Assembly (NCBI GenBank): GCA_016630905.1
Contig: WBMQ01000005.1
Location: 1,240,001-1,304,000, forward strand
Direction: 5' to 3'
From: Capillidium heterosporum
Taxonomy: Eukaryota; Entomophthoromycota; Entomophthoromycetes; Entomophthorales; Capillidiaceae
DNA length: 64,000 nucleotides
In this document: piece after piece, positions 1 through 11,868 of the stretch
Layout of the letters: each line of letters starts with the position of its first letter
How positions within the stretch are numbered: position 1 is the stretch's first letter
Translations under genes and position numbers: made by a program
Notes under the pieces: generated by a model
Seen by the model: only the letters and a program-made list of their open reading frames with translations
What the model was told of the DNA's origin: nothing
The model's database searches: none

Positions 1-545
1 CGGTCCACACTTGACTTAAGCCTGCTGCATCCAAACCTTGCAACAAATCTAATTTCATTATCTGATCTAGTTCAGACTGCTCTAGTTTAATACCTCAAAA
101 ACATTCGATTATATATTACCTTTGGCTCACGTGGCTTCAGCTTTTCTTCAATTTTTTTGGCAGGACTCGATGATACCTTGGTCGTTTCGACTTGAGTAGG
201 TGCCTTGGATTTCTCTTTGGATTTTTCTATTAAAGTCTCTACGTTGGGTAAGCCTTCCCTTGCAAATTTTTAGATAGATGAAAGCTAAATAAATATACTT
301 TTTTGCTTTAGCTTCGAGTTGGGCTTGGTACCTTGCTAAAACCTCCTCATCGACTTGACTTTTTGATTCGGTGGAGTAGTTTTGACCTAATGAAAATAAA
401 TATCAGTTTTTAAAATAGAAAAAGACATACTTTTTAAGTTAAAATTCTTGAACAGCAAGTTGACATTAACTTCGGTTGCATACTTTCTGTTGCATACTAA
501 GTTTAAGTTGGAGCTGAACTTGATCAAGCTTTTGGTGAATTTCAT
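1..545 (-). CDS. ATP11: ATP11-like F1-ATPase assembly factor, 5' part
   Basis: ATP11 (ATPAF1) is a mitochondrial matrix chaperone that binds the beta subunit of F1 during ATP synthase assembly. I read four exons on the minus strand: 545-431, 386-299, 258-120 and 76 to beyond position 1. Splice phases agree throughout (115, 88 and 139 nt). The product begins with a basic, hydroxylated leader (MKFTKSLIKFSS) fitting a mitochondrial presequence. Next comes a charged helix (RYQAQLEAKAKKEGLP), then a Lys/Pro linker, then SELDQIMKLDLLQGLDAAG. This is the ATP11 pattern of a YK-type helix followed by 'K-P-L-S..LD..K...L....+..W'. The gene runs off the left edge, so the conserved C-terminal domain is not seen. 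It is divergently transcribed from the oxidoreductase gene, 438 bp away. Family call from motif memory. Confidence 0.7.
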
Positions 546-983
546 CGTTTCAGTTGAAAGAAAAGTTGTAAAATTTTAACTTTACTACTTTGGAAATTAG
601 TGTACTGTACAGAGGATTGCAAAATGTGGAAGCATAGTTGGCAAATAGAGCAGGTTTATTTGGAGACTTTATTGGAAAACTATTTCACCCATAATGGCAG
701 CACATTCATGGAGAAGTATAGTAAGAAATCCTAAAGAGTGTCAAAAATAATGAGTGGGATTCCTTAATAGCATGCTATGTTATATATATATATTTACCAT
801 AGTACTGTACCAACAACATGCTAAAAGCAAATACAGTATATATTTCTATCCACAATGCTTGCTGATTCAGACATTTGCTTAAATTTTGTTTTTATTTCAA
901 GGGTGAGCTTTCGCAAACTGATTCCCCACAACCCGAAAAATAAATTACGTGTCACTCAAGCTTCAAACTACTTTTCTTAAAAG
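546..983. promoter_or_regulatory. Divergent promoter region of ATP11-like and oxidoreductase genes
   Basis: This 438-bp AT-rich spacer lies between two start codons facing away from each other. It holds a TA-repeat run near 781-795. It also contains a 36-codon reading frame at 624-734 whose peptide (MWKHSWQIEQVYLETLLENY at its start) looks protein-like. That frame is followed closely by GTAAGA, but no continuing exon could be found, so it may be a lone relic exon. No clear TATA box was chosen. Confidence 0.45.
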
Positions 984-2139
984 ATGAGAGGCATACAGAT
1001 AACCAAGCTAAGTGATTCGGTAGAAGATATCAAGGTAGCAGAGAACTTGCCTATACCTCAACCTGAAGGTGATACTGACTTGTTAATCGAAGTCAAGGCA
1101 GCCGGTGTCAACTTTTTCGACCTGCTTATGGTCAAAGGAACCTACCAGATAAAACAACCTTTGCCCTTCATTTTAGGCACTGAGGTAACCCTTTTATTTC
1201 TGTCAGCATGTTAAATAGCTACGGTGACTTTGTATAGTTTAGTGGTGTAGTACTTAAGGTCAACAACAAGAACTCCAAATATAAGGTGGGAGACAGGGTA
1301 TTCGGCAGTAACTTAGGAGCGTATGTACAGTACCTAGTTATCGATGAGAGCAGTGTTTTGCCCATACCTTCAACTTTAAGTTTCGAGCAGGCCGCTACTT
1401 TGTATATCACTTTCCCTACCGCTTTAGCAGGTTTATTAATTTCAGGTCAGCTTCAATCTGGTAAATGCAATTTTCAAATAGCCTGCTTAAATCTATGTAC
1501 CTTTTATTTAGGCCAGTCAGTTTTAATCCATGGTGCTAGTGGTGGTGTAGGCATCGCAACTATTCAGATGGCTAAAGTAATATTTTATATAAACCCATTA
1601 TTGAAATCAAATAGTTATTGGGAGCCAAAGTAATAGCAACTACCACCGACCCACTCAAAAAGGCAACTATTTTAGAAGCAGGAGCCGACCACGTACTTAT
1701 AATTGGTAAGGAGGTAGACAAGGATAAGAGCTGGGTAAGCGAGGTCAACAAGTTAACTTTGGGAGAAGGAGTAGATCTAGTTTACGATTTGGTAGGCTTA
1801 ATCAATTTATCTTCGAGCTGTACGAAGTTCGGTGGTAAGTTGGTGGTAGTTGGGTTTACGAAGGGTACCCACGAGAAGGTAGCTACCAACCGTATATTGG
1901 TAAAGAATATCAGTGTCGTTGGACTGCATTGGGGGCCCCATTACCACTACAAGCCTGAGGCTGTCAAGTTAGTCTGGGATACTTTGTTCAACTGGTTTGA
2001 AAAGAAGCAGTTGGTTCCCAAGCTCTTCAACCAGAAATTTACCTTGAGCCAAGTTCAGGACGCCCTCAAGTTAGTAAAGGATCGAAAAGTCTTTTCTAAG
2101 GTCGTCGTCACGGTAAGTGGTGACGATTCCAAGCTTTGA
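984..2139 (+). CDS. Zinc-independent MDR quinone oxidoreductase-like protein
   Basis: Medium-chain dehydrogenase/reductase of the NADPH:quinone oxidoreductase type, reducing quinones or enones with NADPH in the cytosol. Four exons: 984-1184, 1238-1460, 1512-1576 and 1615-2139, with introns of 53, 51 and 38 nt and consistent phases. They give 337 residues, normal for this family. Visible motifs are the GroES-like N-terminal domain with VKAAGVNFFDLLM, and the nucleotide-binding loop HGASGGVGIATIQMAK in exon 3. A C-terminal half follows, with FGGKLVVVGF and a closing LKLVKDRKVFSKVVV. The catalytic zinc ligands of alcohol dehydrogenases are not evident. Substrate cannot be told from sequence. The gene starts with ATG shortly after an upstream TTTCTTAAAAG. 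Confidence 0.85.
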
Positions 2140-2439
2140 TGGCAATAAATACTTGCTTTTAACCAGACTTTAATGCTAAGAATTATTAGTAGAAACTGTA
2201 GTTTATCTGTCTTTGTCAAATTAATGGCACAATCATATTTTCAACTAGATATTTAAAAACTATAATATAAACATAACTTATATGAAATTGGGATGTATTG
2301 AATAAATACGCATTTAATGATAGCGAAAATTTGAGAACTCTTATTAACAGTTTTTAATATTGAAGCTTCTACGCCATAGCTATGAGTGAAATAGTGCTTT
2401 CTTAGTTGTGAATTTTATCTCAATCCGGTTGAGAGGGAT
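2140..2439. other. Intergenic spacer
   Basis: AT-rich 3' flank of the oxidoreductase gene. I see no gene here; the decayed minus-strand gene fades out near 2440-2470. Confidence 0.5.
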
Positions 2440-5110
2440 TTGGATCGTTGCTCTTATCTTTTTTCTTTATGTTTTTTGGAGGTTTGTTCGGCAAGTAAAA
2501 CGGCCCACTTCTTGACCTTTTTGATGAGGCTTACCATACATGATCGGTAGAGGTCATACATATAGATAGTGAAGTCTCTCTATGAAGGCAATGGTAAAGC
2601 TACATTTATATTAGCTGCCTGTAGAGTGAAAATTATATAAATTTATTTTTGAGGCTGACCATGGCTATGTTGCAACTGTTGCCAATTTCCTTGGCTTTCT
2701 TAAAGAGCTCTTTTAGTCTGTCAAGGATGCAGAGAGAACGGGCACTATACTCTGTGATCCTAATACGAATAGATTGGAACCATTAACATTGCAGAAATTG
2801 AAACATCCACCTACAGTCTAGACATGCTGAATATTCCTATCCTTAAAGGGTAAACCTTGTATATCCTGCTGTATATTTTGAGTAGTTTTTTCTCTATGGT
2901 GCTCACATATGTTGACAGAAAGCTTCTTCTGAAAGTAGGCAACGGGAAATCTGTACGATAAGTTTTTGGCAATAGTCTAGAAACTACACCAGACTGTGGG
3001 GGTTGACGTACCACTAACTACGTTGTAGGGAAAATCAGAGTTTATGGAGTTTCTTTCATCTTTCAGGCGTTCTAGCTTCAAACCAGTCATGTAGTAAGCA
3101 TTGATCAAAGTTGAGAGCTTCATATTAGTGGCTGGAATATTTTAGTAAATTTTGCCAGAGCAGATTGAATGGCTTTAGGTAAGACTAGCCACTTGGAGTG
3201 AAGCTACCATGTTACCATTCGACAACATAGTAAAGGAACCACCGTTCTTGTATGCATAGCATGAGTTATATTTGGAGGTAGCATAGCCCCTCATGCATAG
3301 GCTGTTATAGGTGTAAAGATAATTTAGGTAGGTTGATTCAGTATATTCAGGATAAGTACCAAATAAACTACCTGTCTGTAGTGGAATTTGGTAATTTAGG
3401 ATTATATTTGGCTGTTTAGTTTGTTGTATACACATTTGTGATGTAATTATATTATCCCTAGCATATATATTGACATTGAGAGTACTGGTGCTATTTGATA
3501 TAGGATGGACACACTGGTAGTAGCAATATTAACATTTGGAGTCGAGCTACTGAATCCGAAGGGAGTATTACCCAATAGATCCGTTCGTAAAAGGATAAAG
3601 GTGGCTGTTATAAGCCTGTGAATAGTTGGTAAAAACTAAACTCACACTACTCAAAGGTAGGGTACAGTTAGTAGATGATGAGCTACCGCCACTAGATATA
3701 AAGTTGACCGAGCTAGGAGTAGAAGCTGAGATAGTATAGTTGAAGTTAACCCTACTGTTACTGGATCTAAGTGATATATTGGTTGACTCGTCTTGATCAG
3801 ATTGGACTTTAACTTTAGCAAAATTTGCAGTTATAATATTCTTAGTATGGAGCAAAGGTTGTATCACTTTAGTAGACACATCAGCGCTTGGTATGGGATC
3901 GTTCTTTTTTTAGCTAACTTGAAGCTTGAGATACTATCATCTTACAAAGGTTGGAAAATTTACTATCTAACTTAACCAGTTCTGAGTTACCATCCGGTAT
4001 ACAGGCTTTTGAAATGTTAATTTGGACAATTTGCAATAAGACAGGACTAGCATCTGTTGGAGAAATGACAGGCGAATCGATATTGGCACATTCACTTGAA
4101 GAACTAGAAGATTTACTAATCACCTCAACTAGTTCCGGATTACTTTCAGCTTTACAGGAATTGGAAATATTGGTTGGTTAACTTGTAAGGAAACATGGCT
4201 GTTGTTTTTTGAGGAGAGGATAGGTGAATTGACACCAGTATTTTCACTTGATGGATTCAATTTAAAGGGATTATTATTGAAAAAGTTGCTAGTAAAATGT
4301 TTAAATAAGGAGCTGACTAGCTTCGTTATTCTCAGCTTATCGACAACTTTTGGCTATTTAGGTAAGTTCGTATGTTTAACTTTCGCTGTAGGGTTATGGA
4401 TTGACTTATTGGCTCTATCAAGTAACTACAAACTCTTCAAACTGGTTGGTATCAAAAATTGATCGACTGTATTGTTATCTCCTAGAAACTCGTAGTTGAT
4501 TTTGTCGTACTTGGTATTCAACACGAACTTGAGACAACTTATTCTGTAAGTTGAAATAAGAATTAAAGACTGAACTATTGTTGTGTATTCTAAAGTCAGT
4601 AATTCGGGTCGAGTTGGGATGCGGTTGATCACTTGGAAGAATACTAACCTATTTAAGTTGGATGGGTACTTATTTACCAAATTTTGAACGTCTTTGGCTA
4701 ACTTTAGGTCGAAATTCCTTAGATGGATCAGTACGTTATTCAACTGTATCCTTAGTAGAGGAGGTAGGGGTTACTAAATAAGATTCTAGAGACCAACTTT
4801 GACTAAATTTCAAAACTACCTTGGGCAGCCTTTTAGAGTACATTGCTGTTTATAAAGTTAACTAGTATACCTTTCAAGGTAAGAACAGACATAAGCAACC
4901 TTCTATCTGTAAAATTTGTCGATCTCTTCAATTACTGATTCTTTAGTTAGATTGGAACTTTGGAAGTTGTAGATTGAAAGTAGAACTTCATATCTAAAGT
5001 GGTTCTTCAATCCACCGGTTTGGCATTGTCTTTGAGCTTTGAGTATTAGGGACCATACCTCAGCTGAATTGGTGTTACTAAAACTCTTGAGAAAGCTTCT
5101 TTTCACTTTT
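2440..5110 (-). pseudogene. Decayed long protein gene of unknown family
   Basis: Reading the minus strand downward from 5106, long protein-like stretches continue one after another but jump frames and meet stops many times. One piece (5106-4903) starts with ATG and encodes MKRSFLKSFSNTNSAEVWSL. A hydrophobic and basic stretch follows at 4743-4426. A Ser/Asn-rich stretch lies at about 4420-3570. A Tyr/Ser-rich part with several cysteines spans 3540-3175. The tail to 2440 contains LKELFKKAKEIGNSCNIAMV and ends in a Lys-rich segment. At least six frame changes or stops are needed to join these pieces, and introns do not explain them. I do not recognise the family. The Ser/Asn-rich centre flanked by ordered ends would fit either a regulator or a surface protein. 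No intact copy is in this window. Confidence 0.55.
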
Positions 5111-7779
5111 GAAAGAGATTGATTTTGTATTCAAATTAAAACATCCAATCTAACCATATTGCTTTGTTGAAAGCAAATTTTAATTAAAGACAGCTGATAA
5201 GTTTCGATTGATTTATCAAGCCCTATCTGTTTAGTATACTTGCTGTAGCGATAACCTTGAACAAATCTAATTAACACTAGACCTAATTATAGTATAGCCC
5301 TTGCTTTCATTCTTATTTTCCATTCTATAGTTATTTTGTCAAGCTCTATCGATCATAACCTACCTATTATAGCAAATATTTTATCAAAATATTGGATTAA
5401 TCTTACAAATAATCGTTCAAATGGATTTTGATTTCATTTGCTATAAAAGTAGTCACAGCCAATAAAGGTTTAAATGGTTAATTCAAATTCTACATTTCAA
5501 ATCAGTGTTCTGTTGCATCCTAAGTTCGTATAAGAATATACACTTATCAAGGGATATTCAATACCAATTAGACTTTATCAGCTTATATATATTAACAAAA
5601 AGTTTACCATTAAATAATATATAGGCTCTTATTCTTAGATATGGACTTTTCAACTAGTTTTATAAAATATAAATCCTAATGAATAAGGGCACATTGACTG
5701 CGCGCATTTCAATAATAAGCATAGATTTCGACTCATGTTTGCAAAACTTCAGTTCTATAAATCAGCCATTTCAAGAAATAGAGTCCTTTTCTTTAAAGTT
5801 ATTTGCTTTGAAAACATTAAAATAGGCTTTACGCAAATTTACAGTATAATATAATACTACTAAATCTTTCTATATGTGTTTAAATAAGATCATACTATTT
5901 GATAAAGGTAGTACATTCCAAATTAGTCAAATTTTAAGGTAAAGCTGATAGATGGCAGTATTACTATAGATATTAGCCTTTACTTTTACAAGTTTAGTGC
6001 CTCTAAATAGCAAATTTACAATTAAAATATTTACCCAAGTACATTGTACGTAACTCAATATTCATAAACTATATAAATTTTGTAATTGACTCAATCCCAA
6101 GACTTTATTAAGGATATGCCAACCTCTTTATATACCCAATAAAACTCTTCAGCCTGCTAGCAATTCTATCATTAATCTCCTTTATATCAACTTAAAATAG
6201 CTAAATATAAACACTTTTATCCTTCATTTTAAGCTATAGTTTGCCGCTTTAAAGCCACTTTTCAACATCTTGTAGTTTGTAACGGTAAACTTGTTTATAA
6301 GTTTAATTTAATAGGCTTAACGCGTATCTGCATCTATAATGTCTTGATAGATTTATATTCCATCGATTTTATCGTATACGTTTATCATTTGGTAAACACA
6401 GCTAAAATCTGTTCTCATAGTTTAGGATTCTAGCACTTTTCTGTCTTTAAATATAGCAAGGATCTCCAATAGTTTAATTTACTAAAAACTTTATAATGTT
6501 TTGAAAGATGAGAACTCAAAATTTGAGTTCCTTTCAACTATAGTGAACCCACGAGTAATACATTAGTTCCTAGAACTGAAATAGTTGCCCTATATATTAA
6601 TGACATTATACTCATCTATAAAGCCATTGTCTTTACCAATGGGCAGCTATACTAGACTTTTTAAAGACTTTGCCTATCACATGCGATTAGTAGCTAAACC
6701 TGCTAACCACCATAGGTTCGTTGAAACTACTTAAACTTTTACACCCTTGATGTACGGCTACATATAAATATAGCAATATTATTTATATATTTTCAACTGC
6801 AGGCGGCACATGTAGATGTGCGATAACTCAATTTTCAATAGCGTTGAGAAATAGGATGTATTAATAATAGAGAATTTTGAAAAACTGCATTTCACTTTAA
6901 AGTAGTATTTTGATTGAAATAATATAAAGTTCACATAGACGTAAACATTTGAGCCAACAAATGTAATTAATTTAATAATATTGGAGTGGCTTTGGCAAAT
7001 AACCTGTAGGTCCTTCATCCATATCGAATATAATTAAAACTATTTTTACAGCATATTGGTTCTAGACTGGTATACATTACCCTGCATTCCAGTATAAGTT
7101 TGCTACTCCTTCGTTTTAATTTACAAGGCTTATCTTGAAAATTTATTACAAGGTTCTCAGTAAATCAAATAGAGATTTTTACTTTTTATAAACAAAGACG
7201 TTATGCAAGCCCATAGATACAGAGTTCATGGGATTTGTTCTCAAGTTAGCCGACTGCATCATATATTTCGCCCAGCTGGGGTTTCATTTGAAACATCCCA
7301 TTTACCTACCAACAAATCCGAAGGTCACCTGTAGCTCTGATATTGCTACTTTAGGGCAATAAATCATTTAAAAATATAGCCCTATCACTCTTTTTCTCAG
7401 CTATAATACTTTCCAACTGTACCTGTTATGATTAATTTTTAACCGATATGAAGATATATGGCTTTATTGCAATACATTACTGAAGTTAGGCTTCAAAACT
7501 ACAGTATCACTATATGAAATTTCAACATCTAATACAAAGTCTACCGCCAACCTCATTCGCCTTGCAATATATATGTGCCTTGAAGCTATATTGTTTCCTT
7601 ACAATAATTGCCTCTATGTGCTAAGATTTATCGTATAAATACTTTTTATATATGGAGCAATAGCGTCGAATTTCCCTTTTTAGGAGATATACCAACCAAC
7701 TTAATACATTATACTATACCTTAAGGAATTGATCAACGCTTTTACATATCAACTGCACCGACCACTAGCCTATTTAGCA
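5111..7779. other. Gene desert
   Basis: About 2.7 kb of very AT-rich DNA. Short open frames exist (for example 6779-7018 minus) but have random-looking composition. I see no RNA gene, repeat array or mobile element. Confidence 0.5.
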
Positions 7780-8300
7780 GATAAAGTGCCATTGCCCGGG
7801 TATGCCAGACATTCAATTGGTCTACTGGTGACTGCCATCAATCTAAACGTTCCAGAATAGATGTATCGGTGAGATCTTGTCTAGACCCTATGAGATCATA
7901 GATTAAGAATTCTCTCACCACTGTTATTTTTAGCTTTGAATCGCCAAGCTTAAGGGCTTTTATAAAAGGCATTGGCTTGTTCAGATATTGGTATACGGCT
8001 ATATAGATAAACTTGTAAAATGCCACCCAAAGTTCCTGATCAGAGTTGTAGTGCGAATATCCTTTTCCATATTTTTGACTCAGATGTAAAGCTTAACTTA
8101 GAAGTTACTACAAAGTCTAGGGGATCCATGATGGTTCAAAAATAGCCTGCATACTATCATATAGTTCCAGCCACTGATTTGCTGCTGTAGGAATAAAGAA
8201 TTCTTGGCTTAAATATTTTGGTAAACTTTTAACCAGGCCGAAAAGGAACCAGCCAATAGCTGGCAGTAAAATGCATGCTATCAGAGTGCCATTGGCTACT
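7780..8300 (-). pseudogene. Relic of an unknown protein gene
   Basis: On the minus strand from about 8280 to 7840 one frame reads as a coherent protein for about 140 codons, interrupted by several stops around 8060-8125. It begins with a hydrophobic stretch (LIACILLPAIGWFLFGLV), then FFIPTAANQWLELYDSMQ. After the stops it continues with FIYIAVYQYLNKPMPFIKAL and VVREFLIYDLIGSRQDLTD. The even amino-acid composition argues against chance. The family is unknown; a fungal transcription-factor middle region or a membrane protein are both possible. Confidence 0.35.
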
Positions 8301-8326
8301 TACCACCCCAACAAGTTTTAAAGGCG

Positions 8327-8334
8327 TATAAATA
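8327..8334 (+). promoter_or_regulatory. TATA box, probable homeobox gene promoter
   Basis: TATAAATA lies in a GC-richer setting, about 317 bp before the homeobox ATG. If used, it implies a 5' leader of roughly 290 nt. The intervening stretch has CA-rich segments typical of leaders (for example CACAACACCAACAACACA near 8436). Inferred only. Confidence 0.4.
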
Positions 8335-8650
8335 GCCATCCTTCCGTTTACCCCAAACTGGACCTGATTCGACAAATGAATCCATTCCCAAATCTTCTTA
8401 GTAATTTTGCGAGTTTAATCCATTTCATCTATCACAACACCAACAACACAAAGCACTATTGGAAATTGAATCTCAAGTCAGACTGATTTGAACCACTTTA
8501 TAAGCTGGCAAATTCACCTTCTGAAGCCAAACTTTTTTAAAATTCAAAAAATTTAGAAAACTTAATCTTACTAAAAGCGACCAACCGTATTTGGTTATCA
8601 ACAGTTACACCAAATAACTACACCGATTATCTAATTAATTCAACACCAGC

Positions 8651-9682
8651 ATGATGAGCGGCTTTTCCAACTCCAACCCAAGTGACAAGACCAATGAATC
8701 CAACGTCGACGCTCGCAAGCGCAACCGATTCACCGCTGAGCAGATTCAAGCTCTGGAGCTCCTCTTCATCGACTGCCCTCGCCCCTGCAAGGAGACTCAG
8801 ATGCAGGCCAGTAAAGATCTAGGTATTCCTCTGCGTACCGTCATCATCTGGTTCCAGAACCGACGGGCCAAGGCCAAGCACTCCGGTGAGGCCATCCCTG
8901 AGCACGTCCTGCAGTGGAAGCCCCCAATGGTTGCTGCCAAACCAACCGAGTCCCGTAGACCTAGCGTCGCCCACTTCGTACAGGAGCAAAACAAGCTTGA
9001 TATTAGGGCAGATAGCAACTCCATGGAGCCTGCCACTATTCCCTCGACTATCAACGAAGACATCTTGGAGGCTGAGAAGTGGATCGAGTCTCTCAGCCGC
9101 ACCAACACCCAGTTCGACCAGGCATCTGCCTCCAGCGCCGATCTTCAGTTCTGGGGCCAGAAAGGCAGCGTTGCTAGCCAGCGTAGCAATGAGTCTGGCC
9201 AGTTCCAGATGCAGTTTAACAGTATGGACTTCAATTCCGGCTTACAAAACCAAGGTGTGTACTCAGCTCCCACCAACAGCATGAACCAAACTATGGAGCA
9301 ACCCATGTTCACCAACAACTTCAGCTACGACACTAGATCCATTAACTCCATGAACAGCAACATGTCCAACTACAGCAACATGATGTACCAGCCCAGTGTC
9401 AACCAGTCCAACTTATCGTTGAGCTCTATGGCCTCTTCCCACTGGAGCACTGAATCTTATATGCCTAACCGGGACCTTAGCCAGTTCTACCAGATGCAGC
9501 CCAACCAGGACCACAGCAATCCCATGTTAGGTTCCATGCCCAGCATGAACTCGAACTTCAACCAACAAGTCAACCCGAACTACTCAGCCCAACAGAACGG
9601 CGCTTCCGGCAAGCTCCACAGCTTGCAAAAGTCCCTCAACAAGCGACTTAATAGATCTGGGTTCTTGAACTTCCGTTCCTAG
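8651..9682 (+). CDS. Homeobox transcription factor, Met/Asn/Ser-rich tail
   Basis: Sequence-specific nuclear regulator with one N-terminal homeodomain and a long disordered tail; 343 residues from a single exon. The homeodomain spans about residues 20-79. It starts at the basic ARKRNRF, and helix 3 reads IIWFQNRRAKAK with the invariant Trp67, Phe68, Asn70 and Arg72 (homeodomain W48, F49, N51, R53). It is a 60-residue typical type, with no TALE insertion. The tail from about 150 is rich in Ser, Asn, Gln and Met (NSMNSNMSN-like runs), suggesting an activation or assembly region. Codons are notably C- and G-ending compared with neighbouring genes and the AT-rich surroundings, which suggests strong expression. 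There are deserts on both sides. Targets are unknown. Confidence 0.93.
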   Translation: MMSGFSNSNPSDKTNESNVDARKRNRFTAEQIQALELLFIDCPRPCKETQMQASKDLGIPLRTVIIWFQNRRAKAKHSGEAIPEHVLQWKPPMVAAKPTESRRPSVAHFVQEQNKLDIRADSNSMEPATIPSTINEDILEAEKWIESLSRTNTQFDQASASSADLQFWGQKGSVASQRSNESGQFQMQFNSMDFNSGLQNQGVYSAPTNSMNQTMEQPMFTNNFSYDTRSINSMNSNMSNYSNMMYQPSVNQSNLSLSSMASSHWSTESYMPNRDLSQFYQMQPNQDHSNPMLGSMPSMNSNFNQQVNPNYSAQQNGASGKLHSLQKSLNKRLNRSGFLNFRS

Positions 9683-11813
9683 GCTCAAAAAAGTTTATAT
9701 CCATGCTGGTCCTGTCCTATCCCCATCCTTCTCAACTCCATATCGCAAATCAACATCCCTCCCTATAAAGTTTAGCGCCGCCCGCCACCGTCTTTTTAAT
9801 TTGCTTCGTGTAAATAAAGTTAGTTTTTACAAAATTATACTTTGTGCTTGTTTTTTAATATACATCTATGGATATATTTTTCTGTGGAGCAAGGAGAGGT
9901 AGCTGACCTTGACTATCACAGCCTACCAAAACTGGACTTTGGTAACTGACGTCAGCTCTGCCTTTTCCTTTACTATTCTTCCGCCGTCATAGCCTATCTT
10001 CCCCATCCCTTCAACTTGTAAAAGTAACTGAAATCTGTCTAAGGGGCATAGATAAAAAGTGAACAACTTCCAGTATAAAAGTTAACGATCCACCCAACTT
10101 CCAAGTTCCAAAATTTTAATATCTTGAAGCTCACCCTCTTACCCAACAAATATTACTTGGCTGTGGGGAGCCAAGCATCCTCTCAACTGAGAAATACTTT
10201 TCTCAGTATATAGTGTATCCTATATTGAAACTTGCCATTTAGGTTGTAGGTCTAAGAAGTGGTGGAATTGGAATGAAGATGTAATCAAACTATTGACTGG
10301 TAACCTTGTTTATAGTTTCTACCTTTGAGTGTAGGGATGAGTTAAAGTTAAATTAAAACTGACTAAATATTTGTGTTAAAACTTGGCATCAATATAAAAA
10401 TCATATCTATATATCAGTAAGAGGTGTAAGAATACAGATTGTTACTTTTCCACAACTTTATACTCACCTTTGTCATGAGATTTGTGTGCTTATCGGTGTA
10501 GACTTAAATTTCCATTGAAATTTCATCGGCTTTTCGGATAGAAATTTGGCTATAAGGGTGACTAACTTAATTGTAAGTAGACATGAGGCAACTACTTTGA
10601 AACATCTCAAGACATAACCTCCTGTTACTGACGATGTAGACCATCAAAAAATAAACTGAAATCGCCAAGGGATAGAAGTAAGAATAAAAGTAAAAGTATA
10701 TATATAGCAAATTATAGTATGTATGTCGCAACCTAATAAACAGGTAACCTGTGCAAAAAGTAATATATGGCATATTTAAAAAACTAACTAATTGATGAGC
10801 TAGCTTATTTAGAAGTTATTGTCATAGTTGTACATAAATATTCGCTCGTTAATAGAGTAAGTCTTAAAGCAGTAAACACCTATTTAAAGACGACGGTGGA
10901 AGGTATAGAAAGAAGATGAATTGACTAAATAAAATTAAGTATATTCTAGGTATTGCAATAAATTCAGGTATATCTATATCTGTGTGAAGGTAGAGTGAAT
11001 ACTCACTATAGAAACTATTTGCATTAATTTTTCGGGTAATTCATAGCTTAAAAGGTTATCATAACCTATTTTATTTGCTTACGAATGTAATACGAGCAGT
11101 AGATAAGGATAGAGCTTTCAATCAAGACGTATTGGAAGAAATATAGCTTGGAATAGTTTATTAACCAGGTGTTGAGGCCTGGCGTATTGGATATTTAGAT
11201 TTAGAACTTGGTGAAGGCCGAGTTGACAAAGAGAAATTTTATAACCGATCGATGTGATAACAAAAAAACGATAGACGACAAGTAAATAGGGAGTAGAAGG
11301 ACCAAGAACCGAAAGAAAGTTTGACATTCTAGTTAAATGTAAACAAACGAAACGGAGATGGATAAGCGATGGCCATAAGATGGCGAGGAAAACGTAAATA
11401 CATGTTTATAAAGTCCATCAATAATGCTACCTTGAAGTGGGCTTTATAGTTTAAATGTTTGTATATAAATTATATTCTATTCAAATTAGCTGCTTTAATT
11501 GGATATCAGGAAATGTCGAGACAATCAGATTTCTAGGAAGAAATGCCAGAAGTGGATTAGTTCGATCAAGTAGGTCAAGAGGAGTTAAGCCTAAGAGTGT
11601 ATATTGATGGGATTGAGCTGGAAGCTCCTTTAGCATCAACGCCTTGTAACCAAGCCAAAGGGTAGATCCCAACACTGGATAATTTGTCAAAAGCATAATA
11701 AACTTATTGAAACATCAATCTATACGTTTTAACTATATATTCGAGCTTTATATGCACTCAAGTATATATGAGTTATTACTATTTCCTATCTATACAAGTA
11801 AATTTAACAAATC
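9683..11813. other. Intergenic, 3' flank of homeobox gene
   Basis: Contains the homeobox 3' region and then AT-rich DNA. A perfect palindromic CRE/ATF-type site TGACGTCA lies at 9947-9954; its role is unknown. Open frames at 10567-10773, 11118-11327 and 11481-11696 on the minus strand have no recognisable motif. Confidence 0.4.
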
Positions 11814-11868
11814 CATATTAGAAAATCTAACTAGCATATTAGAAAATCTAACTAGCATATTAGAAAAT
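11814..11868. repeat. 21-bp tandem repeat, 2.6 copies
   Basis: The unit catattagaaaatctaacta plus g (21 bp) is repeated head to tail: two full perfect copies (11814-11834, 11835-11855), then 13 bp of a third. It is a short minisatellite in a gene desert. Confidence 0.9.

Noticed and set aside
8797-9284. Long open frames overlapping the homeobox gene on both strands
   Set aside because: They are side effects of the GC-rich codon use of the homeobox gene and have no motif of their own.
10567-11696. Three minus-strand frames of about 70 codons in the desert
   Set aside because: They lack motifs, plausible splice partners and codon bias, and are typical of chance frames in AT-rich DNA.
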